This document shows, piece after piece, positions 6,062-15,262 of a stretch of 32,611 nt of DNA. The notes under the pieces were generated by a model. It saw only the letters and a list, made by a program, of their open reading frames with translations, ran no database searches and had not been told where the DNA came from. Every line of letters begins with the position of its first letter. Position 1 is the stretch's first letter. Made by a program: the position numbers and the translations under genes. The stretch covers positions 1-32,611 of the IMG/VR virus record IMGVR_UViG_3300037427_002084, one strand, 5' to 3'. This stretch comes from a virus.

Positions 6062-8277
6062 AGTACGAACAAAGTTTAGTTAAAATAATAGAACCTATTA
6101 AGAAGACTACCATCAGTAGACTTAATAAGGGTAAAAAATGGAAATATGGATATGATAAAGAACACGATATCGTTGTTATCTCTAAAACTGGAAAAATTGG
6201 TGAAATACTTGAAATCCAAGGCTTGCAAATTGGCTTGCCGTTGGAACCAAAAGGAGTGTACATGCACCCCAAAAATAAATGGGTAAAGTTTGAACAACCA
6301 AAAGATTTAGAGCGTTTAAAAAATATATTTGATTGGAGAAGTTATCCCGACGAGCACAAGGAGCAGTGGTATGATTATATAGACGAGGAGTTCAAGAGAA
6401 GAGACGAGGGATTTTGGTTTATGAATAATGGTAAACCAACATACATAGTGGGAACGCACTACATGTACTTACAATGGAGTAAGATTGATGTTGGTGCACC
6501 TGATTTTAGAGAGGCAAATAGATTGTTCTTTATATTTTGGGAAGCCTGCAAGGCAGATAAAAGGTGTTATGGAATGTGTTACTTGAAGAACAGGCGTTCT
6601 GGATTTTCTTTCATGTCTTCTGCCGAAACAGTTAATTTAGCCACTCTTGCAAGTGATAGTAGATATGGTATACTATCTAAAACAGGTGCAGATGCTAAAA
6701 AAATGTTCACGGACAAAGTCGTTCCTATATCAATTAATTACCCATTCTTTTTTAAACCTGTCCAAGATGGTATGGATCGGCCTAAATCTGAACTTGCTTA
6801 TAGAGTACCTGCTAGTAAGTTTACAAGAAAAAAGATTACAGCGAACGAGAAGTTGGAGGATATCAAGGGTTTGGATACGACGATTGACTGGAAGAATACG
6901 GGAGACAATAGCTATGATGGTGAAAAGTTAGCCTTGCTAGTACATGATGAGAGTGGTAAATGGGAGAGACCTGATAACATATTGAATAATTGGCGTGTTA
7001 CAAAAACATGTCTTAGATTAGGTAGTAGAATTGTTGGTAAATGCATGATGGGTTCAACATCAAATGCTTTAGATAAAGGAGGTGATAACTTTAAAAAATT
7101 ATACAATGCATCAGATGTCACTAAGCGAAATAGAAATGGCCAGACGAAATCTGGTTTATACTCTTTGTTTATCCCAATGGAATGGAACTACGAAGGATTT
7201 ATTGATGAGCACGGAGTTCCAGTATTCACTACTCCTGACATCGATGTGCTCGCCCCAGATGGTGAACTAATAGATGTAGGCGTAATAGATAGTTGGCAGA
7301 ACGAGGTTGATGGTTTAAAGGGAGATTCTGATGCTTTAAATGAATTTTACCGTCAATTTCCAAGAACTACAGAGCACGCTTTTAGAGATGAAGCAAAGGG
7401 AAGTATATTCAATCTAGTAAAGATATACGAGCAGATAGATTACAATGAGGAAATGTCTAACACATTAGGGGTAACAACTGGTAACTTTCAATGGGTGAAT
7501 GGCGTTAAAGATTCTCAAGTTATATTTTACCCAGATAGGCAAGGTAGGTTTAAAATTAGTTGGGTACCACCTCAACAATTACAAAACAGAGTAATACTTA
7601 AAAATGGTATTAAATATCCCGGGAATGAACACATGGGGGCTTTTGGTTGTGATAGTTATGATATCAGTGGTACTGTAGATGGAGAAGGTTCTAAGGGAGC
7701 GTTACACGGTTTAACAAAGTTTTCAATGGAAGATTCTCCAGCAAATAGTTTTTTTTTAGAATACCTATCTAGACCGCCAACTGCTGAGATATTTTTTGAA
7801 GATATGTTAATGGCTATTGTGTTTTATGGGATGCCAATACTAGCAGAGAACAACAAACCTAGATTACTCTATTACCTAAGACGTAGAGGTTATAGAGGAT
7901 TTAGTATGAATCGCCCCGATAAAGTTTGGAACAAATTATCTGTGGCTGAAAGAGAGGTTGGTGGTATACCAAACTCAAGTGAAGATATAAAGCAAGCGCA
8001 CGCGGCAGCGATTGAAATGTATATACAAGATCACGTTGGTATGAAGCAAGATGGAACTTTTGGAGATTTGTATTTTAATACATTATTAAATGATTGGACT
8101 AGATTTGATATAACAAAGAGAACTAAGTATGACGCGACGATAAGTTCTGGATTAGCTATTATGGCTTGCAATAGACACCTATACGCTCCAAACGCAAAGG
8201 TTGAAAAACCAAAGTTAAATATAAATATTTCCAAATATAGTAACACTGGAAATAATTCAAGAATAATTAAAAATTAA
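6058..8277 (+). CDS. terL: Terminase large subunit (ATPase/nuclease packaging motor)
   Basis: A 739-residue DNA-packaging motor. The ATPase part shows a divergent Walker A in YLKNRRSGFSF (Arg179-Arg-Ser-Gly-Phe-Ser184, with no GKS/GKT) and a clear Walker B in LALLVHDESGKW (Asp297-Glu298). The nuclease part begins with AFGCDSYDISG (Asp532, the expected first metal ligand of the RNase H-like fold) and continues with FFEDMLMAIVFYGMPILAENNKP, typical of the second acidic site in terminases. The N-terminal 150 residues (with FWFMNNGKPTYIVGTHYMYLQW) match a conserved leader seen in large phage terminases. It overlaps the upstream gene by ATGA and the portal gene follows after 2 nt. The call is firm. 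Confidence 0.92.
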   Translation: MKYEQSLVKIIEPIKKTTISRLNKGKKWKYGYDKEHDIVVISKTGKIGEILEIQGLQIGLPLEPKGVYMHPKNKWVKFEQPKDLERLKNIFDWRSYPDEHKEQWYDYIDEEFKRRDEGFWFMNNGKPTYIVGTHYMYLQWSKIDVGAPDFREANRLFFIFWEACKADKRCYGMCYLKNRRSGFSFMSSAETVNLATLASDSRYGILSKTGADAKKMFTDKVVPISINYPFFFKPVQDGMDRPKSELAYRVPASKFTRKKITANEKLEDIKGLDTTIDWKNTGDNSYDGEKLALLVHDESGKWERPDNILNNWRVTKTCLRLGSRIVGKCMMGSTSNALDKGGDNFKKLYNASDVTKRNRNGQTKSGLYSLFIPMEWNYEGFIDEHGVPVFTTPDIDVLAPDGELIDVGVIDSWQNEVDGLKGDSDALNEFYRQFPRTTEHAFRDEAKGSIFNLVKIYEQIDYNEEMSNTLGVTTGNFQWVNGVKDSQVIFYPDRQGRFKISWVPPQQLQNRVILKNGIKYPGNEHMGAFGCDSYDISGTVDGEGSKGALHGLTKFSMEDSPANSFFLEYLSRPPTAEIFFEDMLMAIVFYGMPILAENNKPRLLYYLRRRGYRGFSMNRPDKVWNKLSVAEREVGGIPNSSEDIKQAHAAAIEMYIQDHVGMKQDGTFGDLYFNTLLNDWTRFDITKRTKYDATISSGLAIMACNRHLYAPNAKVEKPKLNINISKYSNTGNNSRIIKN

Positions 8278-8279
8278 GT

Positions 8280-10697
8280 ATGGCACACTCTGGTATTAAA
8301 AGTTTTTTTCCAAGTCAAACCGTTAGCGACGCTGAGAAGTTGAGCCATGATTATGGTTTAAAGGTTGGGAAAGCTATTGCTGCTGAATGGTTTGATAATG
8401 ATAGAACACATAACAGATATAGAACTAGCAATAATAATTTTCATAATTTAAGATTGTACGCTAGAGGCGAGCAATCTATTCAAAAATATAAGGATGAGTT
8501 ATCTATAAATGGTGATTTGTCCTATTTAAATTTAGATTGGACACCTGTACCTATTATATCTAAGTTTGTTGATATAGTTGTTAACGGTATGACAGATAGG
8601 ATGTACGATATAAAAGCATATTCTCAAGATCCGTTTGGAGTAGAAAAAAGAACTGAGTATATGGAGTCTTTGTTGAGGGATATGAGATCTAAAGAATTTA
8701 ATGCCGCTGCTCAACAAGCGTTTGGTGTTTCTCTAGAAGAGAATGATCCAGATAAAATACCAGAAACAGAAGAAGAGCTTAAGCTTCATATGCAATTGAG
8801 TTACAAGCAATCGGTAGAGTTAGCAGAAGAGCAAGCTTTAAACGTTTTAATGAGAGGTAACAATTACGACTTGATAAAAAAACGTTTTTACTATGATTTA
8901 GCTGTATGTGGTATTGGCGCTGTAAAAACATGCTTCAACACGTCTGAAGGTGTTACTATAGATTATGTTGACCCAGCTAATCTCGTTTATTCTCATTCTG
9001 ATTCTCCTTATTTTGACGATATATATTACGTTGGTGAAGTTAAGGAGATACCAATAAATGAACTAGCAAAACAGTTTCCGCATTTAAAAGAAGATGATTT
9101 AAGAGATATTATTAAAACAAGAACTTTTAATCATAATAATAATTCAGCTAGACATTATAGTAAAGATGATGATAGCAATAAGGTTCAAGTTTTATATTTT
9201 AATTTTAAAACCTACATGAATGAGGTTTATAAAATAAAAGAAACTGGAAGTGGTGGTAATAAAATACTTCAGAAAGACGACCAATATGATCCACCTGAAA
9301 ATATGGAGGGAGGTTTTGGTAGGATGTCTAGATCGATAGAATGTCTGTATGACGGCGCGATGATACTTGGTTCTAACAAACTGTTAAAATGGGAAATGGC
9401 GAGAAATATGATTAGACCTAAGAGTGATTATACTAAGGTTAAAATGAATTACGCTATAGTTGCCCCTAGAATGTATAACGGTAAAATAGAATCTTTAGTT
9501 AGTAGAATAACAGGTTTTGCTGATATGATCCAATTGACACATTTAAAGCTACAACAAGTTATGGCTAGAATGACACCCGATGGTGTTTATTTAGATGCTG
9601 ATGGTTTGGCTGAAATTGATTTAGGTAATGGAACTAATTACAATCCACAAGAAGCATTAAATATGTTCTTCCAAACTGGATCTGTTATAGGAAGAAGTTT
9701 TACTTCAGAAGGAGATATGAATCCAGGTAAAATACCTATTCAAGAAATATCCAGCGGAAGTGGAGGTCAAAAAATGCAAGCTTTAATAGGTAATTATAAT
9801 TATTATTTACAAATGATTAGAGATTGCACTGGGTTAAACGAAGCTAGAGACGGTAGTATGCCAGAGAAAAACGCTTTAGTAGGAGTTCAAAAACTAGCCG
9901 CAGCTAATTCTAACACGGCAACTAGACACATATTAGACGCTGGATTATTCTTAACATCGTCCGTTGCAGAGTGTCTTACACTTAGAATATCAGATATTAT
10001 AGAATATTCCCCAACTAAAGATGCTTTCATACAAGCTATAGGTGCTCACAATGTCGCTACATTGGAAGAAATGTCAGAATTACATTTATATGATTTTGGT
10101 ATATTTATTGACTTACTACCCGATGATGAGGAAAGACAGATGTTAGAGAATAATATTCAAATGGCACTTCAACAGCAAAGCATAGAACTTGAGGACGCTA
10201 TTGATCTTAGAAACGTAAATAACATTAAATTTGCTAATCAACTGTTAAAAGTACGTAGAAAAAAGAAACAAGATAGAGATCAACTTTTACAACAACAAAA
10301 TATACAAGCTCAATCTCAAGCACAGCAACAAGCGGCACAGGCACAAGCTCAGGCTGAAATGCAGAAAAATCAAATGATGACTCAAAACCAAGCTCAATTA
10401 GAACAAATGAAAGCTCAACTTGACGCTACAAAATCTCAACAAGATCATCAGTTTAAAAAAGAACTTCTATTCTTCGAACACCAAATGAGCATGCAGTTAA
10501 AAGGTTTAGAAGTTCAAGGCTTACAATCTAGAGAAAAAGAAAAAGAAGATCGTAAGGATGAAAGAACAAAGATACAAGCTTCACAACAAAGCGAAATGAT
10601 TGACCAAAGACAAACCGGAAAACCCCCAAAGAATTTTGAATCTGGAGCTGCTTTAAACAGTAGTGGCTTTGATTTAGGTTCTATTAACATGGGATAA
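8280..10697 (+). CDS. Portal protein
   Basis: An 805-residue protein, the expected portal by position directly after terL and by length for a podovirus-type portal. The core (about residues 60-600) contains YLNLDWTPVPIISKFVDIVVNGMTDRMY, the wing-like region ITGFADMIQLTHLKLQQVMAR, and the LNEARDGSMPEKNALVGVQKL segment seen in portal families. The last 140 residues are a Gln/Ala-rich coiled coil (about 670-770: QAQSQAQQQAAQAQAQAE and onward) ending in a Gly/Ser tail. This resembles the extended barrel helices of P22-type portals that project into the capsid. It would form the dodecameric ring where terminase docks and DNA passes. The start overlaps nothing and follows terL by two bases. Confidence 0.88.
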   Translation: MAHSGIKSFFPSQTVSDAEKLSHDYGLKVGKAIAAEWFDNDRTHNRYRTSNNNFHNLRLYARGEQSIQKYKDELSINGDLSYLNLDWTPVPIISKFVDIVVNGMTDRMYDIKAYSQDPFGVEKRTEYMESLLRDMRSKEFNAAAQQAFGVSLEENDPDKIPETEEELKLHMQLSYKQSVELAEEQALNVLMRGNNYDLIKKRFYYDLAVCGIGAVKTCFNTSEGVTIDYVDPANLVYSHSDSPYFDDIYYVGEVKEIPINELAKQFPHLKEDDLRDIIKTRTFNHNNNSARHYSKDDDSNKVQVLYFNFKTYMNEVYKIKETGSGGNKILQKDDQYDPPENMEGGFGRMSRSIECLYDGAMILGSNKLLKWEMARNMIRPKSDYTKVKMNYAIVAPRMYNGKIESLVSRITGFADMIQLTHLKLQQVMARMTPDGVYLDADGLAEIDLGNGTNYNPQEALNMFFQTGSVIGRSFTSEGDMNPGKIPIQEISSGSGGQKMQALIGNYNYYLQMIRDCTGLNEARDGSMPEKNALVGVQKLAAANSNTATRHILDAGLFLTSSVAECLTLRISDIIEYSPTKDAFIQAIGAHNVATLEEMSELHLYDFGIFIDLLPDDEERQMLENNIQMALQQQSIELEDAIDLRNVNNIKFANQLLKVRRKKKQDRDQLLQQQNIQAQSQAQQQAAQAQAQAEMQKNQMMTQNQAQLEQMKAQLDATKSQQDHQFKKELLFFEHQMSMQLKGLEVQGLQSREKEKEDRKDERTKIQASQQSEMIDQRQTGKPPKNFESGAALNSSGFDLGSINMG

Positions 10698-10700
10698 ATT

Positions 10701-10723
10701 ATTAACTATTATTATATTATATT
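10701..10723 (+). promoter_or_regulatory. A/T-only translation leader of the scaffold gene
   Basis: The 20-odd bases before ATG 10724 are exclusively A and T apart from one C, in the repeating pattern ATTATATTATG. Almost the same leader precedes ATG 13518, and both genes then continue ATGGCAAAAAAA. No Shine-Dalgarno match is present. This is consistent with Bacteroidota-type initiation, where unstructured A/T leaders replace the anti-SD interaction. It marks a likely efficient ribosome entry site, not a proven promoter. Confidence 0.35.
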
Positions 10724-11923
10724 ATGGCAAAAAAAGAAAAGCCAATCGTAGATAACGATACTGGCAAGATTAAAGTAAAAGCGAAAAAAGAAAAACAACC
10801 AAGTGGTAACGAAACAAAAGGTGATGTTACTAAGGTTAAAGAAAAAATGAAAATGAAACCTGTTGTAGAAGAGGAATCTATTACTAAGGTTGAATTAAAT
10901 AAAAAAGAAGAAATTAAAGAAGATACTCCAGTAGAAGCGGAAACTAAGGTGGAAGAGCAAAAGCCTGTTGAGGAAGAAAAAGAATCTACACCTGCTTTAG
11001 AAGAAATAACAGAAGAAGCAAAAGAGGAGGTAGTGGAATCTACACCTGAAGAAGTTATAGAAGCTGTTAAAGAAGCTGAAGCTACTGGACAACCATTACC
11101 AGAGAATATTCAAAAGTTAATGAACTTCATGGATGAGACTGGTGGTGATTTAAGTGACTACGTTAAGTTAAATAAAGATTACAGTAAGTTAGATGATAGA
11201 AATTTACTTCATGAATATTACACTCAGACAAAACCTCATTTAAACAACGAAGAAATTAACTTCCTTATGGAAGATCAATTCTCTTACGACGAAGACGTCG
11301 ATGAAGATAGAGATATACAGAGAAAAAAACTAGCGTTAAAAGAGCAAGTTGCCAACGCTAAAAGCCACTTGGACGGGCAAAAGTCCAAATACTATGAAGA
11401 CATCAAAGCTGGATCGAAACTCACTAGTGAGCAACAGAAAGCTATTGATTTCTTTAATAGATACAACAAGGAATCACAAGAAAACGAAGCAAAAGCTAAA
11501 GCGCAGCGATCTACTTTCGAAGATAAAACTAATGGTCTATTTAACGACAAATTCAAAGGTTTTGAATATAAAGTCGGAGACAAAAGATTTAGATTTAACG
11601 TGAAGGATGTAGATTCTATAAAGGAAGCACAGAGCGATAGTGATAATTTTTTCAAAAAGTTTTTGGACAAAAACAATCATTTAAAAGATGCTCAAGAGTT
11701 TCACAAATCTTTATACACAGCTAGTAATGCTGATGCTATAGCTAGTCACTTTTACGAACAAGGAAAAGCCGATGCTATGAAAAATAGTATGGAAACCTCT
11801 AAAAATGTTGATATGACACCTAGACAATCTCATGGTGAAATTGAAGCTGGAGGTATTAAAGTAAAAGTGCTTGGTGAAGATTCTAACGATTTTAAGTTTA
11901 AAATTAGAAATAAAAACAAATAA
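10724..11923 (+). CDS. Capsid scaffolding protein
   Basis: A 399-residue protein located between portal and major capsid, the standard position of a scaffold. The first 125 residues are a low-complexity, Lys/Glu-rich disordered region (KAKKEKQPSGNETKG, EEKESTPALEEITEEAKEEV). The middle has the acidic stretch FSYDEDVDEDRDIQ (around residue 185), followed by long charged helices to about residue 320. A short basic C-terminus (IKVKVLGEDSNDFKFKIRNK) could contact the capsid protein, as scaffold C-termini do in other phages. No protease motif is seen inside. It would chaperone procapsid assembly and then leave. Assignment rests on position and composition; the sequence itself is weakly conserved, as usual for scaffolds. 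Confidence 0.75.
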   Translation: MAKKEKPIVDNDTGKIKVKAKKEKQPSGNETKGDVTKVKEKMKMKPVVEEESITKVELNKKEEIKEDTPVEAETKVEEQKPVEEEKESTPALEEITEEAKEEVVESTPEEVIEAVKEAEATGQPLPENIQKLMNFMDETGGDLSDYVKLNKDYSKLDDRNLLHEYYTQTKPHLNNEEINFLMEDQFSYDEDVDEDRDIQRKKLALKEQVANAKSHLDGQKSKYYEDIKAGSKLTSEQQKAIDFFNRYNKESQENEAKAKAQRSTFEDKTNGLFNDKFKGFEYKVGDKRFRFNVKDVDSIKEAQSDSDNFFKKFLDKNNHLKDAQEFHKSLYTASNADAIASHFYEQGKADAMKNSMETSKNVDMTPRQSHGEIEAGGIKVKVLGEDSNDFKFKIRNKNK

Positions 11924-11942
11924 CAATTAAAAATTTACAATT

Positions 11943-13448
11943 ATGGCAATTACACCTGGACCTAGTTTGAATAGTGTTCCTGCTCCACAAAAGCAAACGC
12001 TAAACACAAACTATCTAGACCTTTCATCTGCTGCAAACGCAGGATGGGGGCAACAATATGTACCAGACCTAATGGAAAAAGAAGCTGAAGTTTTCGGACC
12101 GAGAACTATTTCAGGTTTCTTATCTCAAGTTGGGGCTGAAGAATCTATGACGGCTGATCAAGTTATTTGGTCAGAACAAGGTAGATTACACTTATCCTAT
12201 AAAGGATTAGTAACTAACTCTACTGGTGCCAACGCTGGAACTGGTGCTTCAAACACTATTACAGTTACTACTGATATGGATGGATTGACACCTACTAAGC
12301 ATGGTGTTAGAGTTAATGACATGGTTATTATCGCAAATTCAAATGGCGTTCACAAATGTTTAGTAACAGCTGTTACTGGTAACTTAGCTTTTGAAGTTTA
12401 TGCTTATGACTTAGCAGCTGGTGGTTTAGCAGATACTACTGATACTACTGGAACAACTATATTAGTTTATGGTTCTGAATACGGTAAAGGAGTTTCTTAT
12501 ATGGTTGGAGGAACATCTACAGCTGAGCAAGAATCAAGAGGAGCTAACGAACCATTATTCAAAACGTTTACTAACAAACCAATCATCATGAAAGATTACT
12601 ACGAAGTATCTGGATCTGATGTTTCTAAAATTGGTTGGGTTGAAGTAGCGTCTGAAAATGGGGCTTCTGGATACTTATGGTATTTAAAAGCTGAGTCTGA
12701 CACTAGAGCTCGTTTCAACGATTATATTGAAATGGCTATGTTAGAATCTGAAAAAGGAGTTACAGCTACAGGTATTATCGATGGATCTAACGTAATGACC
12801 GGTACAACTGCTGGTGATCAAGTTGGTACTGAAGGTTTATTTGAAGCTATTGAGCAAAGAGGTAACTTAACTTCAGGTATTACTGGTGTTAACGCTGCGA
12901 CTGATTTAGCTGAATTTGACGCTATCTTAGCTGAGTTTGATTCTCAAGGAGCTATTGAAGAAAACATGATGTTTGTAAACAGAGCTACTTCGTTAGCAAT
13001 GGATGACATGTTAGCTGCAATGAATTCTTATGGAGCTGGTGGTACTTCTTACGGAGTATTCGATAACTCAGAAGATATGGCATTAAACTTAGGTTTCTCT
13101 GGATTTAGAAGAGGTTCTTATGACTTCTATAAATCTGATTTCAGATACTTAAATGATTTAGCAACAAGAGGTGGTGTTAATGCTGCTGCTGGAGCTAACG
13201 CAATTAGAGGTGTCATGGTTCCTGCTGGAACTTCAACTGTCTATGACCAAATGTTAGGGAAAAACTTAAAACGTCCATTTTTACACGTTCGTTATAGAGC
13301 TTCTCAAACTGATGACAGAAAGATGAAGACTTGGACAACAGGTTCTGTTGGAGCTGCTACATCTGCTTTAGATGCGATGCAAATCCACATGTTAACTGAA
13401 AGATGTCTAGTTACTCAAGGTGCTAACAACTTCATGTTATTGAAGTAA
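11943..13448 (+). CDS. Major capsid protein
   Basis: A 501-residue shell protein. Features consistent with an HK97-fold capsid protein are an N-terminal arm (about 1-50), the E-loop-like segment around YVPDLMEKEAEVFGPRTISG, a long helix MLESEKGVTA region, and the C-terminal HVRYRASQTDDRKMKTWTTG. An insertion of about residues 98-180 (NTITVTTDMDGLTP, VNDMVIIANSNGVHKCLVTAV) looks like a beta-rich surface domain related to a module found in other virion proteins here. Codon use is more biased than in neighbours (frequent AAC, GCT, GGA/GGT), as expected for the most abundant product. It is followed by a strong terminator, another sign of a high-output gene. Confidence 0.85.
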   Translation: MAITPGPSLNSVPAPQKQTLNTNYLDLSSAANAGWGQQYVPDLMEKEAEVFGPRTISGFLSQVGAEESMTADQVIWSEQGRLHLSYKGLVTNSTGANAGTGASNTITVTTDMDGLTPTKHGVRVNDMVIIANSNGVHKCLVTAVTGNLAFEVYAYDLAAGGLADTTDTTGTTILVYGSEYGKGVSYMVGGTSTAEQESRGANEPLFKTFTNKPIIMKDYYEVSGSDVSKIGWVEVASENGASGYLWYLKAESDTRARFNDYIEMAMLESEKGVTATGIIDGSNVMTGTTAGDQVGTEGLFEAIEQRGNLTSGITGVNAATDLAEFDAILAEFDSQGAIEENMMFVNRATSLAMDDMLAAMNSYGAGGTSYGVFDNSEDMALNLGFSGFRRGSYDFYKSDFRYLNDLATRGGVNAAAGANAIRGVMVPAGTSTVYDQMLGKNLKRPFLHVRYRASQTDDRKMKTWTTGSVGAATSALDAMQIHMLTERCLVTQGANNFMLLK

Positions 13449-13460
13449 GCATTATATTAA

Positions 13461-13495
13461 GGATCGAGGCTTCGGCCTCGACCCTTTCTTTTTAT
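13461..13495 (+). terminator. Rho-independent terminator after the major capsid gene
   Basis: GGATCGAGGC and GCCTCGACCC form a 10-position stem with one A-C mismatch, closed by a TTCG tetraloop, and are followed by TTTCTTTTTATT. This is the only strong intrinsic terminator visible in the window. It would reduce transcription into the connector and tail genes relative to the capsid gene. Confidence 0.85.
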
Positions 13496-13517
13496 TAATT
13501 TTATTATATATTATATT

Positions 13518-14357
13518 ATGGCAAAAAAAACAAAAAAAGTGGTGGAACCACAAGTAGAAGAAGCGTTTGAACAAACGTTTGAAGAAACAATAATTGAAGA
13601 ACCAGTAGCAAGAGAGAGATTAAAACCATCTAACGAATGGGAAATTAAGGATAGAATATACTATCTAAAAGGTGATAAAAAACCTCTTTCAAGAACGGTT
13701 AAATCTTCAAGTATATATTGGTTTGATGAAGAAAAAGGTTACGAAAGAGAACTTAAATATTGTCAAAATCAAAAAACTTCTTTTGTAGATGAAATGAAAG
13801 GCGATCAAAGATTAGAACATATAGTGTTTAGATCTGGGTCTTTATTTGTACCAAAAGAAAAAACAGTATTACAAAAATTACTTTCTATGTATCACCCACA
13901 GAAAGATAAGACTTATTACGAATACAAACCACAAGCTATAGCTGAAGAAGAAATTGATGTTTTAGAACAACAAGTAGAGGCTTTAGTAGCTGCTAGAAAC
14001 ATCGATATAGATACTGCTGAAGCTATCATGCGTGTAGAGGTTGGTTCTAAGGTATCAGATTTGAGTTCTAAGGAACTTAGAAGAGATTTACTGGTATTTG
14101 CTCGTAATAACCCTAGATTATTCTTAGAATTAGCGGATGATGAAAACGTAATGTTAAGAAACTTTGGGATTAGAGCTGTAGAAGCTGGTATATTAAGACT
14201 ATCTTCGGATCAAAGGAACTTTTTATGGGGTTCTAACGGTCGAAAAGTAATGGTTATACCGTTCGACGAACATCCATACACCGCCTTGGCACATTGGTTT
14301 AAAACTGATGAAGGAATGGAGGTCTATTCTAACATAGAGAAGAGACTTAATCAATAA
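13518..14357 (+). CDS. Head-completion or structural protein, function unassigned
   Basis: A 279-residue protein starting MAKKTKKVVEPQVEE with an acidic linker, then a beta-rich region (YYLKGDKKPLSRTVKSSSIYWFDEEKGYERELKYC), the conserved-looking segment FRSGSLFVPKEKTVLQKLLSMYHPQKDKTYYEY (about residues 96-130, split by me only for reading), and a helical C-terminal half (EEIDVLEQQVEALVAARNI, DLSSKELRRDLLVFARNN, VMLRNFGIRAVEAGIL). It is flanked by two UUCG hairpins and lies between the capsid and connector genes, where head-completion proteins are usual. I do not recognise an experimentally known family. A/T-only leader as in the scaffold gene. Confidence 0.55.
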   Translation: MAKKTKKVVEPQVEEAFEQTFEETIIEEPVARERLKPSNEWEIKDRIYYLKGDKKPLSRTVKSSSIYWFDEEKGYERELKYCQNQKTSFVDEMKGDQRLEHIVFRSGSLFVPKEKTVLQKLLSMYHPQKDKTYYEYKPQAIAEEEIDVLEQQVEALVAARNIDIDTAEAIMRVEVGSKVSDLSSKELRRDLLVFARNNPRLFLELADDENVMLRNFGIRAVEAGILRLSSDQRNFLWGSNGRKVMVIPFDEHPYTALAHWFKTDEGMEVYSNIEKRLNQ

Positions 14358-14363
14358 TAAAAT

Positions 14364-14383
14364 GGCTGCCCTTCGGGGCGGCC
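14364..14383 (+). other. UUCG-loop hairpin, weak or read-through terminator
   Basis: GGCTGCCC and GGGCGGCC pair over eight positions (one T-G wobble) around a TTCG tetraloop, 6 bases after the stop of the preceding gene. The tail that follows is AATTATTAAAAG, with no real T-run. It could be an inefficient terminator, an RNA-stability element protecting the upstream 3' end, or a processing signal. Confidence 0.6.
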
Positions 14384-14402
14384 AATTATTAAAAGTTTAA
14401 AA

Positions 14403-14576
14403 ATGGGAAATGAAAAATCAAAAGGATTAGGAGATACAATAGAAAAAATAACAAAAGCAACTGGTATAAAAAAAGTTGTTGAAAAAATAAGTAAAGCAAC
14501 CGGTAAGGATTGTGGTTGTGATCAAAGGAAGGATAATTTAAATAGATTATTTCCTTATAATTATACAAACAAATAA
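14403..14576 (+). CDS. 57-aa Cys-pair peptide with internal helix repeat
   Basis: A 57-residue protein, too short for most gene callers. It starts with ATG 14403 and ends TAA 14574-14576, with the next gene's ATG two bases later. The first part has a near-duplicated helix: IEKITKATGIK (residues 13-23) and VEKISKATGK (26-35). It is followed by DCGCDQRKDN and an aromatic, basic end FPYNYTNK. The CGC pair recalls the QCGC of the 77-residue protein at 1679. Its neat fit between connector-region genes and its coding composition support it. Function is unknown; it is possibly a minor virion or metal-binding peptide. Confidence 0.65.
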   Translation: MGNEKSKGLGDTIEKITKATGIKKVVEKISKATGKDCGCDQRKDNLNRLFPYNYTNK

Positions 14577-14577
14577 T

Positions 14578-15258
14578 ATGGTACTTATAGACACGGTATA
14601 TCAAAGAGTTTTAGCATTAGCTAATAAAGAACAAAGAGGTTATATAACACCTCAAGAGTTTAATTTATTTGCTAACCAAGCGCAATTGGAAATATTAGAT
14701 CAATATATTAATAATGTGGCGTTTTTTGGGCGTACGCCTGGTAATAGTGAAGAGTTCTCTGATACATCTAGAACTTTAGATGAGAAACTAGGTGTCTTTA
14801 AGGTGGAAGCAACTGTACCTATAACAGGTGGATTTGGTAGTTTCCCAGTAGACTTATATAGATTAGGGAAAGTTTACTTTGGTAATAACGAAGCTAATCA
14901 ACTAACTATTGATCAAATTAGAAAGATTCAGAAATCACCACTAACAAACCCAACAACTAACAGACCTGCTTTTGATATTGTTAACAATCAAATAAGGCCT
15001 TTCCCTTCTATAAGTAACGTTACTATGACTTATTTAAGAACACCTGTATCTGTTCGTTGGGGATATGTAGTGGTAAACAATAAAGCTCTTTATGATCCAA
15101 ATCCAGCTAAAACTGTTAATTTTGAGTTGCAAGATTCTGAAGAGACAGAATTAGTTTATAAAATACTAAAACTAAGTGGCGCTGCAATACAAAGACAAGA
15201 TATAGCTCAGTTCGCTCAAGCACAAGAACAAGGCATACAACAATCAGAAAAAATATAA
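14578..15258 (+). CDS. Head-tail connector (adaptor/neck) candidate
   Basis: A 226-residue protein. The N-terminal helix with the GYITPQEFNLFANQAQLEIL segment (about residues 21-40) is typical of short head-tail adaptor proteins in podoviruses. The middle is beta-rich (FKVEATVPITGGFGSFPVDL, RLGKVYFGNNEANQL) with the NVTMTYLRTPVSVRWGYVV strand pair. The C-terminus is a helix (SEETELVYKILKLSGAAIQR) ending in a Gln-rich tail. The order terminase-portal-scaffold-capsid-connector supports a ring that joins the portal to the tail. It starts two bases after the 57-aa peptide gene and is followed after 4 nt by the next structural gene. Assignment by position and pattern. Confidence 0.6.
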   Translation: MVLIDTVYQRVLALANKEQRGYITPQEFNLFANQAQLEILDQYINNVAFFGRTPGNSEEFSDTSRTLDEKLGVFKVEATVPITGGFGSFPVDLYRLGKVYFGNNEANQLTIDQIRKIQKSPLTNPTTNRPAFDIVNNQIRPFPSISNVTMTYLRTPVSVRWGYVVVNNKALYDPNPAKTVNFELQDSEETELVYKILKLSGAAIQRQDIAQFAQAQEQGIQQSEKI

Positions 15259-15262
15259 ATAA

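Noticed and set aside
10698-13517. Bacteroidota-type promoter (TTTG near -33 and TAnnTTTG near -7) in the gaps
   Set aside because: No convincing pair in the short intergenic gaps; isolated partial matches are expected by chance in A/T-rich DNA.
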